Position numbers and translations under genes: made by a program. From JADKIH01 sp031427625 (lineage in GTDB: Bacteria; Bacteroidota; Bacteroidia; AKYH767-A; 2013-40CM-41-45), in assembly GCA_031427625.1 (NCBI GenBank), contig JANPNV010000025.1, positions 1 through 13,501 on the forward strand: a DNA stretch of 13,501 bases, in the 5' to 3' direction. The stretch's first letter is position 1. Every line of letters begins with the position of its first letter. Shown here in pieces: positions 6,719 through 13,501 of the stretch. Below the pieces are notes generated by a model. The model did no database searches, was not told the origin of the DNA, and saw only the letters and a program-made list of their open reading frames with translations.

Positions 6719-7948
6719 TTAAACTTTCTCAATTACTACAGCATACCCTTGCCCGACTCCAATGCACATTGTAACCAATGCATACCTTTTATTTTGATCA
6801 TTTAATTCTAATGCAGCAGAGCCGAGGATTCTTGCGCCGCTCATTCCAAGTGGATGACCAAGTGCTATAGCACCACCATTCGGATTGATTCGTTCATCAT
6901 TGTCTTTTAACCCCCATGCACGAATACATGCAAGCGACTGTGCAGCGAATGCTTCGTTAAGTTCGATGATGTCGATCTTATCCATTGATAATCCTGCTTT
7001 TTTTAATGCGCGGTTACTTGCTTCCACAGGACCGATGCCCATAATATCTGGCTCCACTCCTATAACTGCTGATGATATTATTTTTGCAATCGGTTTGAGA
7101 TTGAATTTTTTTAATCCGGCAGCCGACGAAAGCAGCAATGCAGCAGCACCGTCGTTTAGTCCGGATGCATTTCCCGCAGTAACAGTTCCGTTCTTTTTAA
7201 AACTTGTATTTAATTTGGCCAGACCTTCGATAGTCGAATCAGGTTTTATAAATTCATCTGTGTCAAAAAATAGTGAGCCTCCTTTTTTTCTTGGAATTTC
7301 AACAGCTACAATTTCTGTTTTAAATCTTCCACGTTCATTTGCTCGACTCGCTTTGATCTGACTGTTATATGCAAACAGATCCTGATCCTGACGAGAAACT
7401 TTATCTCTGTCTGCCAGATTCTCTGCCGTCTCTCCCATTGATGCAGTACCATACATTTCCTTCATCACAGGATTTACAAACCTCCATCCAAAACTACTGT
7501 CAAAAAGCTGAGCATCGCGGCCGTATGGAGTTGATGCCTTCGACATCACCCATGGACCTCTTGTCATGTTTTCAACTCCTCCTGCAATCATTAAATCGGC
7601 ATCTCCGCACATTATTACTCTTGCTGCATTGACAGCAGCTGAAAGTCCGGATGCACAAAGTCTGTTTATCGTTTCGCCCGGCACACTTACCGGTAGTCCG
7701 GCCATTAACAAAGCCATACGAGCCACGTTCCTGTTATCCTCTCCTGCCTGATTCGCACAACCGAAAATTACATCAGCAATCAGGGTAGCATCTATTGAAG
7801 AATTTCTCTTCATCAATTCCTTCAATACGATTGCAGCCAGATCGTCGGGACGAATTGCACCTAAAGTACCGGCAAAATTTCCGATTGGTGTTCGGATATA
7901 ATCAACTATAAACGCTTCGTTCATATTCATTTTTCTATTCGTAATCAT
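6719..7948 (-). CDS. paaJ: 3-oxoadipyl-CoA / acetyl-CoA C-acyltransferase (thiolase)
   Basis: The 409-residue protein is a degradative thiolase of normal length. The acyl-accepting nucleophile is C98 (NRLCASGL), the NEAFA motif is at 331-335, the catalytic His is H365 (GGAIALGHPLGMSGAR) and the second Cys is C395 (CIGVGQG). The GCANQAGEDNRNVARMA segment (63-79) is typical of beta-ketoadipyl-CoA thiolases (PcaF/PaaJ) rather than of PhaA or FadA. It would cleave 3-oxoadipyl-CoA to succinyl-CoA and acetyl-CoA, the last step of phenylacetate breakdown; PaaJ also cleaves the 3-oxo-dehydrosuberyl intermediate. The start at 7948 has AAAGG about five bases upstream; ATG codons 7 and 9 are alternatives. 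Only 17-18 bases separate it from the paaI-like stop, which supports co-transcription. Confidence 0.9.
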   Translation of the reverse strand: MITNRKMNMNEAFIVDYIRTPIGNFAGTLGAIRPDDLAAIVLKELMKRNSSIDATLIADVIFGCANQAGEDNRNVARMALLMAGLPVSVPGETINRLCASGLSAAVNAARVIMCGDADLMIAGGVENMTRGPWVMSKASTPYGRDAQLFDSSFGWRFVNPVMKEMYGTASMGETAENLADRDKVSRQDQDLFAYNSQIKASRANERGRFKTEIVAVEIPRKKGGSLFFDTDEFIKPDSTIEGLAKLNTSFKKNGTVTAGNASGLNDGAAALLLSSAAGLKKFNLKPIAKIISSAVIGVEPDIMGIGPVEASNRALKKAGLSMDKIDIIELNEAFAAQSLACIRAWGLKDNDERINPNGGAIALGHPLGMSGARILGSAALELNDQNKRYALVTMCIGVGQGYAVVIEKV

Positions 7949-7966
7949 TAATGCCTTTACGGCACA

Positions 7967-8389
7967 TTACACATCCCAATTTTTCGATGTCCGGTAGACA
8001 GTTCCTTTGAATAGGGCAACAACCTTGTTTTCTGAATTTTTTATTGTGATCGTATAAATTGCAATTTTTTCAGAAAGTGATATTTCCTCTGCAGTCGCTG
8101 TAATCTCATCACCTTCTTTCAAAGATACCGTATGCGAAATACTAGTCTCAACTGATACGGCTTTACGGCCATGACTGTTTGAGGCGAATGCGAGTGCACT
8201 ATCAGCAAGAGAATATGTGATTCCGCCATGAGCAATTGCGAAACCATTCAACATTTCTTTTCTGATTGTCATTTTTAAAACACTTTTACCCGGAAGAATT
8301 TCCACCAATTTTATCCCCAGCCACTGGCTGAACAAATCGTTGTCATACATTCTATGAACAACCTTATTTGCAATTTCTTTTATTTCCAT
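7967..8389 (-). CDS. paaI: PaaI-like hotdog-fold acyl-CoA thioesterase
   Basis: The 140-residue protein is a single hotdog domain. The PaaI active-site pattern is clear: N48 and the HGG of AHGGITYSLADSALAFASN (H54, G55, G56), with D63 as the catalytic acid on the long helix. PaaI hydrolyses ring-hydroxylated phenylacetyl-CoA and related dead-end esters, releasing CoA when the pathway stalls. PaaI is usually a homotetramer in the cytoplasm. Its ATG overlaps the TAA of the preceding ATPase gene by one base, and the thiolase follows closely, so it sits in the middle of a tight operon. The context makes PaaI more likely than a general YbgC/4HBT thioesterase. Confidence 0.88.
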   Translation of the reverse strand: MEIKEIANKVVHRMYDNDLFSQWLGIKLVEILPGKSVLKMTIRKEMLNGFAIAHGGITYSLADSALAFASNSHGRKAVSVETSISHTVSLKEGDEITATAEEISLSEKIAIYTITIKNSENKVVALFKGTVYRTSKNWDV

Positions 8390-8391
8390 TA
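8387..8391 (-). promoter_or_regulatory. TAATG stop-start overlap (translational coupling)
   Basis: On the minus strand the ATPase stop TAA and the paaI ATG share one A. Ribosomes finishing the ATPase can restart directly on paaI, so the two proteins are probably made in linked amounts. This ties the ATPase to the catabolic genes as more than a chance neighbour. Confidence 0.75.
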
Positions 8392-9906
8392 TCTTTTGCG
8401 TCGTGTAGAAGTACCACCGAAAAACATACCAAATATTCCTCTTGCAAGATCTCTTACGATTGGATTTTTTGAAACAGCCGCAATAGTTTCAGAAACAGAA
8501 GATCCTTTCTCTGTTTTCTCTTCAGATGGAGCGGGTTCCCCTTTTTCACTTATTGCAGGTGTCAACTTTTTATTCAACATTTCATATGCACTTTCTCTGT
8601 CAATAACTTCGTTGTACTGAGCAGCTATTTCTGAAGACGAAACAATTGCATCCTGTTCTGCCGGAGAAATAACATCCATTCTGGATTTTGGAGCGCACAA
8701 TAGTGTATGGGCAAGTGCAGTTGGTGCACCTTTCTCATTTAGAACTGTAACTAACGCTTCGCCAATTCCAAGTTCTGTGAGAAGCGTATCTGTATCATAA
8801 AATTCTGTAGAAGGATAATTTTCTGCTACGAGTTTAATTTCTTTTCTGTCTTTTGCTGTGAAAGCACGCATGGCATGTTGGAATTTTGAACCAAGCTGAC
8901 TTAATATAGCATCAGGAACATCGCCAGGCACTTGGGTACAGAAAAATATCCCCACTCCTTTCGACCTTATCAATTTAATTACAGTTTCTAACTGATCCAT
9001 TAATGACTTCGTCGCTTCGCGGAAAATAAGGTGTGCCTCATCAATAAAAATAACCAATTTAGGTTCAGCTTTATCTCCAAGTTCAGGAAATTTTTGAAAT
9101 ATTTCTGCAAGAAGGCAGAGCATGAATGTGGAAAACAACTTTGGCTTGTCTTGCATATCAGCAAGTCTGATAATATTGATAAAGCCTAAACCATTTTTAT
9201 CATGTCTTACCAGATCTTCTACGTCGAACGATTTCTCACCAAAAAATCTATCGGCACCTTGTTGTTCGAGTTCCAGAAGTTTCCTCATGATCACTCCTGC
9301 AGAAGAACTAGAAACCGAACCATACATTTCAATTTCACTCTTACCTTCATTCGTAATAAATTGTAGGGCTTGACGGAAATCTTTAATATCAAGTAACGGA
9401 AGTTTTTTATCATCGCAGTATTTGAAAATGATAGCAACGGCACCCTGTTGATTTTCATTTAACTCCAGAATTTTCGAAAACAAAACAGGGCCGAATTCAG
9501 AAACTGTAGCTCGCAATCGCATCCCCTTCTCTTCAGAAATTGACATCAGTTCGCAGGGGAATTGCATAGGCTTCCACTCTGTTCCAATCAATTTATGTCT
9601 ATCTGTTATTTTTGGATTTTCAGTGCCCGGTTTTGAGATACCACTTAGATCCCCTTTAATATCCATGAGTAAAACAGGAATTCCATTCTCAGATAAACTT
9701 TCAGCGAATTGCTGAATCGTCTTTGTCTTCCCTGTTCCTGTTGCTCCTGCAATCAATCCATGTCTGTTAACTACATTCAGAGGAATTCTGATCAATGCAT
9801 CAGGAACAGCCTCCTTATTATACATGGCAGTTCCCAAAACAATACTTTTGCCTTTGAATGCATAGGCACTTTCAATAGTTTTTTTTAATTCCTCTTTATC
9901 AGGCAT
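8389..9906 (-). CDS. HerA-like / DUF853 ATPase (YjgR type)
   Basis: The 505-residue protein belongs to the FtsK/HerA P-loop superfamily, close to the DUF853 group of which E. coli YjgR is a member. The Walker A motif is GATGTGKT (54-61) and Walker B is LVIFIDEAH (284-292). A sensor-like FFCTQVPGDVPDAIL (321-335) and a basic AFTAKDRKEIK stretch (348-358) follow. MDIKGDLSGI (81-90) is characteristic of the group. The last 60 residues are charged and low-complexity, ending in a short hydrophobic/basic tail (IFGMFFGG, TRRKR). No signal peptide or membrane anchor is seen. HerA relatives are hexameric DNA translocases, but the function of this group is not established. The gene lies between paaH- and paaI-like genes, 23 bases after the first and overlapping the second, so it is expressed with the catabolic operon. 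Confidence 0.85.
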   Translation of the reverse strand: MPDKEELKKTIESAYAFKGKSIVLGTAMYNKEAVPDALIRIPLNVVNRHGLIAGATGTGKTKTIQQFAESLSENGIPVLLMDIKGDLSGISKPGTENPKITDRHKLIGTEWKPMQFPCELMSISEEKGMRLRATVSEFGPVLFSKILELNENQQGAVAIIFKYCDDKKLPLLDIKDFRQALQFITNEGKSEIEMYGSVSSSSAGVIMRKLLELEQQGADRFFGEKSFDVEDLVRHDKNGLGFINIIRLADMQDKPKLFSTFMLCLLAEIFQKFPELGDKAEPKLVIFIDEAHLIFREATKSLMDQLETVIKLIRSKGVGIFFCTQVPGDVPDAILSQLGSKFQHAMRAFTAKDRKEIKLVAENYPSTEFYDTDTLLTELGIGEALVTVLNEKGAPTALAHTLLCAPKSRMDVISPAEQDAIVSSSEIAAQYNEVIDRESAYEMLNKKLTPAISEKGEPAPSEEKTEKGSSVSETIAAVSKNPIVRDLARGIFGMFFGGTSTRRKR

Positions 9907-9929
9907 TGTCTTATTTTATTTTTTACAAT

Positions 9930-11126
9930 TTAATTATAAAAGTTTCTTTTCTCTGAGACCATCTTATTTAGCAAAACGGATGGCCTGTATCTTTCTTCAG
10001 AATATATATTCCTTAATGACGTAATTATCCTGAGAATTTCTTCGGCACCAGTTTCATCACACCACTTTAAAAGTCCCTTTGGATAATTTACCCCTTTTGT
10101 CATAGCAAGGTCGATGTCTTCGCGTGTAGCAATTTTATAATAAAGTGCATCTGCGGCTTCATTCACTAACATTGCATGGATCCGTGAAAATATCTGTTTT
10201 CCCAATTCTATATTTTTCTCCGGCTCTGGAATACTTATTCCTTCTCCATAACTATAATAACCTCTTCCTGTCTTTTTCCCAAATCGTCCCGATTCGTATA
10301 ATCGTTTCTGTGTTAATGATGGTTTATATCGAGGATCATAAAAAAATTGCTGCCATACAGTTTCTGTTACTGTATAGTTCACATCATTACCAATTAGATC
10401 CATTAATTCGAATGGCCCCATGCGGAATCCACCGAACTCCTTCATGGCCCAGTCTATTGTGGACATACCCATTTCTCCTTCGGGCAATCCCTGCCATTGT
10501 TCCTCGTATATCCTGATAGCTTCTCCATAAAAGGGTCTCGCAATCCGGTTCACGATGAATCCCGGAGTGTCTTTTGCAACAACGGTAGTTTTACCCCAAC
10601 TATCGATAAGTAATTTTGTTTTATCAGTAACATTATTGTCCGTTGCCAGCCCTGGAATAATTTCGACGAGCGGCATTAGAGGAGCCGGATTAAAAAAATG
10701 TATGCCGATAACCCGTTCCTGATTTTTACATGCTGATGCAATCGAGGCAACAGATAATGAAGAAGTATTCGTTGCAAGTATGCATTCCGAGCTTACTATT
10801 TTCTCAAGATCAGCAAAAAGTTTTTTCTTGATATCAGTATTTTCAATGATAGCTTCGATAACCATATCGCAGGAAGAAAGATCATTCAGCGATGAAGGAG
10901 CTAAAATGGACGATGTAATTCTATCGGCATCTGCTTTTGACAACTTCCCCTTTTCGATTAGCCGGCCAAATTGTTTTGACCTTTCCTCGCTTGCATGAGA
11001 AACAGCGCCTTCAAATGCATCAAAAAGCAATACTGAATGTCCGGCATTTGCCGCTACCTGAGCAATACCACTGCCCATCGTTCCGGCACCTACGATACCT
11101 ATGACTTCCTTACCTGATTTTCCCAT
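9930..11126 (-). CDS. paaH: 3-hydroxyacyl-CoA dehydrogenase, PaaH-like
   Basis: The 398-residue protein has an N-terminal NAD-binding Rossmann domain with GAGTMGSG (13-20) and an acidic D36 at the end of the second strand, as expected for NAD. Catalytic residues of the family are present: S122 (TNTSSL), H143 in IGIHFFNPAP, E155 in LVEI, and N193 in PGFIVNR. Two copies of the C-terminal 3HCDH helical domain follow (about 187-291 and 307-390); the second contains LVNEAADALYYKIATREDID. It would oxidise 3-hydroxyadipyl-CoA to 3-oxoadipyl-CoA, feeding the thiolase downstream. It is shorter than the roughly 475-residue enterobacterial PaaH. It is the first gene of the operon, and a promoter element lies directly upstream. 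A 3-hydroxybutyryl-CoA dehydrogenase is the main alternative. Confidence 0.88.
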   Translation of the reverse strand: MGKSGKEVIGIVGAGTMGSGIAQVAANAGHSVLLFDAFEGAVSHASEERSKQFGRLIEKGKLSKADADRITSSILAPSSLNDLSSCDMVIEAIIENTDIKKKLFADLEKIVSSECILATNTSSLSVASIASACKNQERVIGIHFFNPAPLMPLVEIIPGLATDNNVTDKTKLLIDSWGKTTVVAKDTPGFIVNRIARPFYGEAIRIYEEQWQGLPEGEMGMSTIDWAMKEFGGFRMGPFELMDLIGNDVNYTVTETVWQQFFYDPRYKPSLTQKRLYESGRFGKKTGRGYYSYGEGISIPEPEKNIELGKQIFSRIHAMLVNEAADALYYKIATREDIDLAMTKGVNYPKGLLKWCDETGAEEILRIITSLRNIYSEERYRPSVLLNKMVSEKRNFYN

Positions 11127-11136
11127 TTTTTCAGCG

Positions 11137-11170
11137 CAAAAGTAACAAATCGATCAGCCCGACGAGCAAT
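11137..11170 (-). promoter_or_regulatory. Candidate promoter of the paaH-led operon
   Basis: On the minus strand TACTTTTG (11144 down to 11137) matches the Bacteroidota -7 consensus TAnnTTTG exactly. ATTG at 11170-11167 is a partial -33 element, 22 bases away. Transcription would start only a few bases before the ATG at 11126, giving a very short leader. No operator palindrome is obvious. Confidence 0.45.
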
Positions 11171-11259
11171 TTTGATCTTAAGTATCATCAAATAAGTTAC
11201 TAAAACTGGCCTGATGTCTTCAAAGCTAACAAAATATAAAATAATTGCAGCAATTTGGC

Positions 11260-11289
11260 TTGCAGAATTGGCAGTCTTTAGTATATTTG
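11260..11289 (+). promoter_or_regulatory. Promoter of rpsT
   Basis: TTG at 11260-11262, a 19-base spacer and TATATTTG at 11282-11289 fit the Bacteroidota TTG / TAnnTTTG promoter well. Transcription would begin near 11295, leaving a leader of about 60 bases before the ATG at 11355. It is back to back with the paaH promoter about 120 bases away. Confidence 0.6.
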
Positions 11290-11354
11290 CGCTCTCAAAA
11301 AAATGAAGAAAAGGGCCTAACAATCCATTATTTACTTAGAAATTACCTTATTCA

Positions 11355-11609
11355 ATGGCAAATCATAAATCATCACTTAAAAGAATCCGTAACAGCGACA
11401 GCAAAAGAGTTCGTAATCGCTACCAGGCTAAAACCCTTCGTAATGCGATTAAGAATTTTCGTGAAGTAACAGACAAAAAAGAAGCTGTTGGTCGTCTACC
11501 AAAACTTGCATCTATGCTGGATCGCCTCGCAAAAACGAGTGTAATCCATAAGAACAAAGCTTCGAATTTAAAAAGCGAGCTTGCTCTTCATATCAATCAT
11601 TTAAAATAA
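11355..11609 (+). CDS. rpsT: 30S ribosomal protein bS20
   Basis: The 84-residue basic protein starts MANHKSSLKRIRNS and ends with HKNKASNLKSELALHINHLK, which is the bS20 pattern (N-terminal MANxKSxxKRI, C-terminal HxNKAxxxKSxL). It binds 16S rRNA and helps small-subunit assembly. The length is usual for the family. It is monocistronic: it has its own promoter upstream and a strong intrinsic terminator 15 bases after the stop. It lies divergent to the paaH-led operon, which gives no functional clue. Confidence 0.97.
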   Translation: MANHKSSLKRIRNSDSKRVRNRYQAKTLRNAIKNFREVTDKKEAVGRLPKLASMLDRLAKTSVIHKNKASNLKSELALHINHLK

Positions 11610-11624
11610 ACATTTTTTATGCTG

Positions 11625-11657
11625 AAAAAAGGGGACCAACAGGTCCCCTTTTTTTTT
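11625..11657 (+). terminator. Strong intrinsic terminator after rpsT
   Basis: AAAAAAGGGGACC (11625-11637) pairs perfectly with GGTCCCCTTTTTT (11642-11654) around an AACA loop, and the T run (nine bases) extends to 11657. The GC core of seven pairs flanked by A and T tracts is a textbook rho-independent terminator. The A tract opposite could give some termination in the other direction too. Confidence 0.93.
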
Positions 11658-11714
11658 GAGTTCACCGCATAGAAGAAACGATATTATGAAAAGCTATTTG
11701 TTTCTTGCAATGCA

Positions 11715-12404
11715 ATGGAAAATCATATTCCGATAAAATCCTGGGCAGAAGAAGACAGGCCAAGAGAAAAACTTTTACAAAAGGGTAAACATACCCTAAC
11801 AGATGTAGAACTTATTGCAATTCTAATTGGCACAGGGAATGCCGGAGAATCGGCTGTTGATTTGTCCAGGAGAATTCTTTCCCAATCAGAAAATAATTTG
11901 AATATACTGGGTCGTATGAACGTTCAGGAATTGAAAAAAATAAAAGGCATCGGTGAAGCAAAAGCTGTATCGATCGTCGCTGCTCTCGAACTAGGGCGAA
12001 GAAAAAGAGAGTCTAAAGAATCGAAACTTGAGAAAGTAACGAGCAGCCGTGAAGTCGTTAATCTGATGCAGCCATTATTAGGCGACTTACTTCATGAAGA
12101 ATTCTGGGTTATTTTTCTTAACCGGGCAAATGGAATAATAGGAAAGCAACAGATAAGTATTGGCGGAATGAGTGGTACCGTGGCAGATCCGAGAATGATA
12201 TTCAAAGCGGCTCTCGACATGAAAGCAATTTCGATCATACTTTGCCACAACCATCCATCAGGAAATAACCAGCCGAGTGCGGCAGATATACAACTGACAA
12301 AAAATATTTCAGCTGCAGGAAAGGTTTTAGAGATTACAGTTCTGGATCATATAATAGTTACACAACATGGATTTTATAGCTTTGCAGATGAAGGACTGAT
12401 TTGA
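11715..12404 (+). CDS. radC: RadC family JAMM-domain protein
   Basis: The 229-residue protein has the full RadC layout. An N-terminal helix-hairpin-helix region includes LKKIKGIGEAKA (73-84). A JAMM/MPN+ metalloprotease-like domain follows, with a conserved acidic residue near E128/E129 and the zinc motif HNHPSGNNQPSAAD (H178, H180, S188, D191). RadC proteins were once linked to recombination repair, but their function is not settled; metal-dependent hydrolase or DNA-related activity is inferred from the fold. The start at 11715 gives the family N-terminus (IKSWAEEDRPREKLL). The gene follows the rpsT terminator, so it should have its own promoter within 11658-11714, where I see no exact consensus. 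It ends with TGA, so TGA is a normal stop in this genome. Confidence 0.93.
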   Translation: MENHIPIKSWAEEDRPREKLLQKGKHTLTDVELIAILIGTGNAGESAVDLSRRILSQSENNLNILGRMNVQELKKIKGIGEAKAVSIVAALELGRRKRESKESKLEKVTSSREVVNLMQPLLGDLLHEEFWVIFLNRANGIIGKQQISIGGMSGTVADPRMIFKAALDMKAISIILCHNHPSGNNQPSAADIQLTKNISAAGKVLEITVLDHIIVTQHGFYSFADEGLI

Positions 12405-12473
12405 ATGTGATAATTAGCGAATATATTGTTGGGTTATTTTAATCACATCATCACATCATCACATCATCACATC
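12405..12473. repeat. Four tandem copies of an 8-base repeat with partial inverse
   Basis: ATCACATC occurs four times without interruption at 12442-12473. A single reverse complement of part of the unit, ATGTGAT, lies at 12405-12411 directly after the radC stop, so the transcript can pair 7 bp (to 12442-12448) around a loop of about 30 bases. The number of units may vary between strains. It might act as a weak terminator between radC and the deacetylase gene, though its register (8) would not change a reading frame as it is intergenic. Confidence 0.7.
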
Positions 12474-12488
12474 AACAGGACTGACACA

Positions 12489-13501
12489 ATGCTTGTATTC
12501 GTAACTTCCGTAACAAACAGATTACAATACACACTTGATCTCGTATTAAAAGATCTTGTTGGAATTGATTATGAGATCACAACAGATGCAGATAAATTTG
12601 GTTTTTATACCGGACCGAAGATCAATTACAGCAAGTCGTCCTTCGGTGATGAAATATTTTTTTATGCCACAGATCTGCTATATGAAAAGAAAATAAAGAG
12701 ACAGGATTTATCAGTCTTTGACTGGGGCGACACGAAGGCTTTCTTCGCTACTCACCCTAAATACATGCTCCCCTTCGATCCATTTGCAGCGAGCTTTTAT
12801 ATGGTAAGTCGTTACGAGGAATATCTACCATACCGGCACGACAAACACCTGCGATTTGATGCCTCAGAAAGTCTGGCCTTTCAAAAAAGTTTTTTACACA
12901 AACCAATTGTAAATATTTATGCAAAAAAAATCAGGCAAATTCTGACTGATAATTTTCCCACATTGGAATTCAGGCGTAAAAAATACAGCTTTATTTCAAC
13001 CGTCGACATTGATAATGCCTGGGCGTACAAGGAAAAAGGATTTTTACGGACATGTGGCGCATTAGCGCGTTCGCTTACATCTTTTGATTTCAGCCAATTC
13101 GTTGAACGGCTTGCTGTAATTTACGGTAAACGTCATGACCCCTACGATACCTATGAACATCTTTCTGAAATTCAACATAAGTATCATCTTAAAATGATTT
13201 ATTTCTTTTTATTAGGAGATTATGCTGAGAACGATAAAAATGTTTCAGTTAGCAGTAGGACCTTTCAATCGCTCATTAACTCTCTGGCCGATTATTATGA
13301 AGTAGGCATTCATCCTTCCTATGAATCAAATCTGAAAACTTCCAGATTAAAACTGGAAAAATCGAGACTTGGAAAAATTGTAAAAAGAGATATAACAAAA
13401 AGTCGGCAGCATTTTTTAAAACTAACCTTCCCTGCAACGTACAGACTACTGATTGATGCCGATATAACTGATGATTATACAATGGGATTTTCGGGTGAAG
13501 T
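12489..13501 (+). CDS. Polysaccharide deacetylase family protein with Bacteroidota-type N-terminal domain, 3' end outside window
   Basis: The frame is open from ATG 12489 to the end (337 codons, no stop). Residues about 1-140 form the N-terminal domain usual in this family in Bacteroidota (DUF7033-like), with FATHPKYMLPFDPFAASFYMVSRYEEYL-type features around 86-113. The NodB-like catalytic part begins with FISTVDIDNAWAY, where D173 and D175 occupy the Asp positions of the metal motif, and GIHPSYES supplies H275. FPATYRLLID and ITDDYTMGF (314-334) are further family features. The family removes acyl groups from cell-wall or surface polysaccharides. No signal peptide is seen. An AGGA about eight bases before the ATG supports the start. 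The missing end should hold the remaining catalytic motifs. Confidence 0.82.
   Translation, partial: MLVFVTSVTNRLQYTLDLVLKDLVGIDYEITTDADKFGFYTGPKINYSKSSFGDEIFFYATDLLYEKKIKRQDLSVFDWGDTKAFFATHPKYMLPFDPFAASFYMVSRYEEYLPYRHDKHLRFDASESLAFQKSFLHKPIVNIYAKKIRQILTDNFPTLEFRRKKYSFISTVDIDNAWAYKEKGFLRTCGALARSLTSFDFSQFVERLAVIYGKRHDPYDTYEHLSEIQHKYHLKMIYFFLLGDYAENDKNVSVSSRTFQSLINSLADYYEVGIHPSYESNLKTSRLKLEKSRLGKIVKRDITKSRQHFLKLTFPATYRLLIDADITDDYTMGFSGE

Noticed and set aside
6885..7361. 158-codon plus-strand open frame opposite the thiolase gene
   Set aside because: It lies antisense to a gene with complete catalytic motifs and has the Ser/Asn/Pro-rich composition expected of an antisense shadow.
11304..11321. 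Five-codon ATG frame (MKKRA) in the rpsT leader as a leader peptide
   Set aside because: Too short to support and no attenuator structure follows it; the only strong hairpin is after rpsT.
11099..11323. 74-codon minus-strand frame overlapping the paaH start
   Set aside because: It spans two promoters and overlaps the paaH N-terminus in another frame; no family resemblance.
12442..12473. Tandem ATCACATC units considered as a CRISPR array
   Set aside because: Units are 8 bases with no spacers between them; it is a simple tandem repeat and no cas gene is nearby.

Overview
The window looks like chromosomal DNA of a member of the Bacteroidota, probably an environmental lineage near Chitinophagales/Sphingobacteriales. 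Four things point there: AT-rich intergenic DNA, a protein with a type IX secretion (T9SS) C-terminal sorting domain, promoter elements of the Bacteroidota TAnnTTTG type, and families common in that phylum (DinB-like, DUF6159-like, and an N-terminally extended polysaccharide deacetylase). The assignment is inferred from gene content; no rRNA is present.

Layout. Positions 1-512 hold the remnant of an IS66-type transposase whose catalytic middle is missing although the reading frame survives. A small beta-carbonic-anhydrase-like gene (626-1168, +) follows, then an AT-rich gap, a six-helix DUF6159-like membrane protein (1657-2484, -), a secreted Asp-box beta-propeller with a T9SS tail (2809-4026, +), and a DinB-like gene (about 4060-4557, +) that has no ATG near its natural start. 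Positions 4558-5280 contain no intact gene, only short coding-like fragments. An OsmC domain fused to a divergent 4Fe-4S domain (5281-5914, +) is broken by a one-base expansion of an A run.

The centre is a minus-strand operon, read from 11126 down to 5984: paaH-like 3-hydroxyacyl-CoA dehydrogenase, a HerA/DUF853-type ATPase, paaI-like hotdog thioesterase, paaJ/pcaF-like 3-oxoadipyl-CoA thiolase, then, after a 144-base gap carrying an inverted repeat, a paaY-like hexapeptide protein. Together these suggest the lower, beta-oxidation-like half of phenylacetyl-CoA catabolism with its thioesterase proof-reading functions. The ring epoxidase genes (paaABCDE), paaG, paaZ and paaK are not here. The odd member is the ATPase: its stop codon overlaps the paaI start by one base, so it is built into the operon.

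From 11260 onward the + strand carries housekeeping genes: rpsT (bS20) with a clear promoter and a strong intrinsic terminator, radC, a 4 x 8-base tandem repeat, and the 5' part of a polysaccharide deacetylase family gene (12489 to the window end). The paaH and rpsT promoters are divergent, about 120 bases apart.

No convincing wholly new system was found. The points most worth checking are the ATPase inside the paa operon, the OsmC/Fe-S frameshift, the in-frame deletion of the IS66 transposase, and the degraded stretch 4561-5030.
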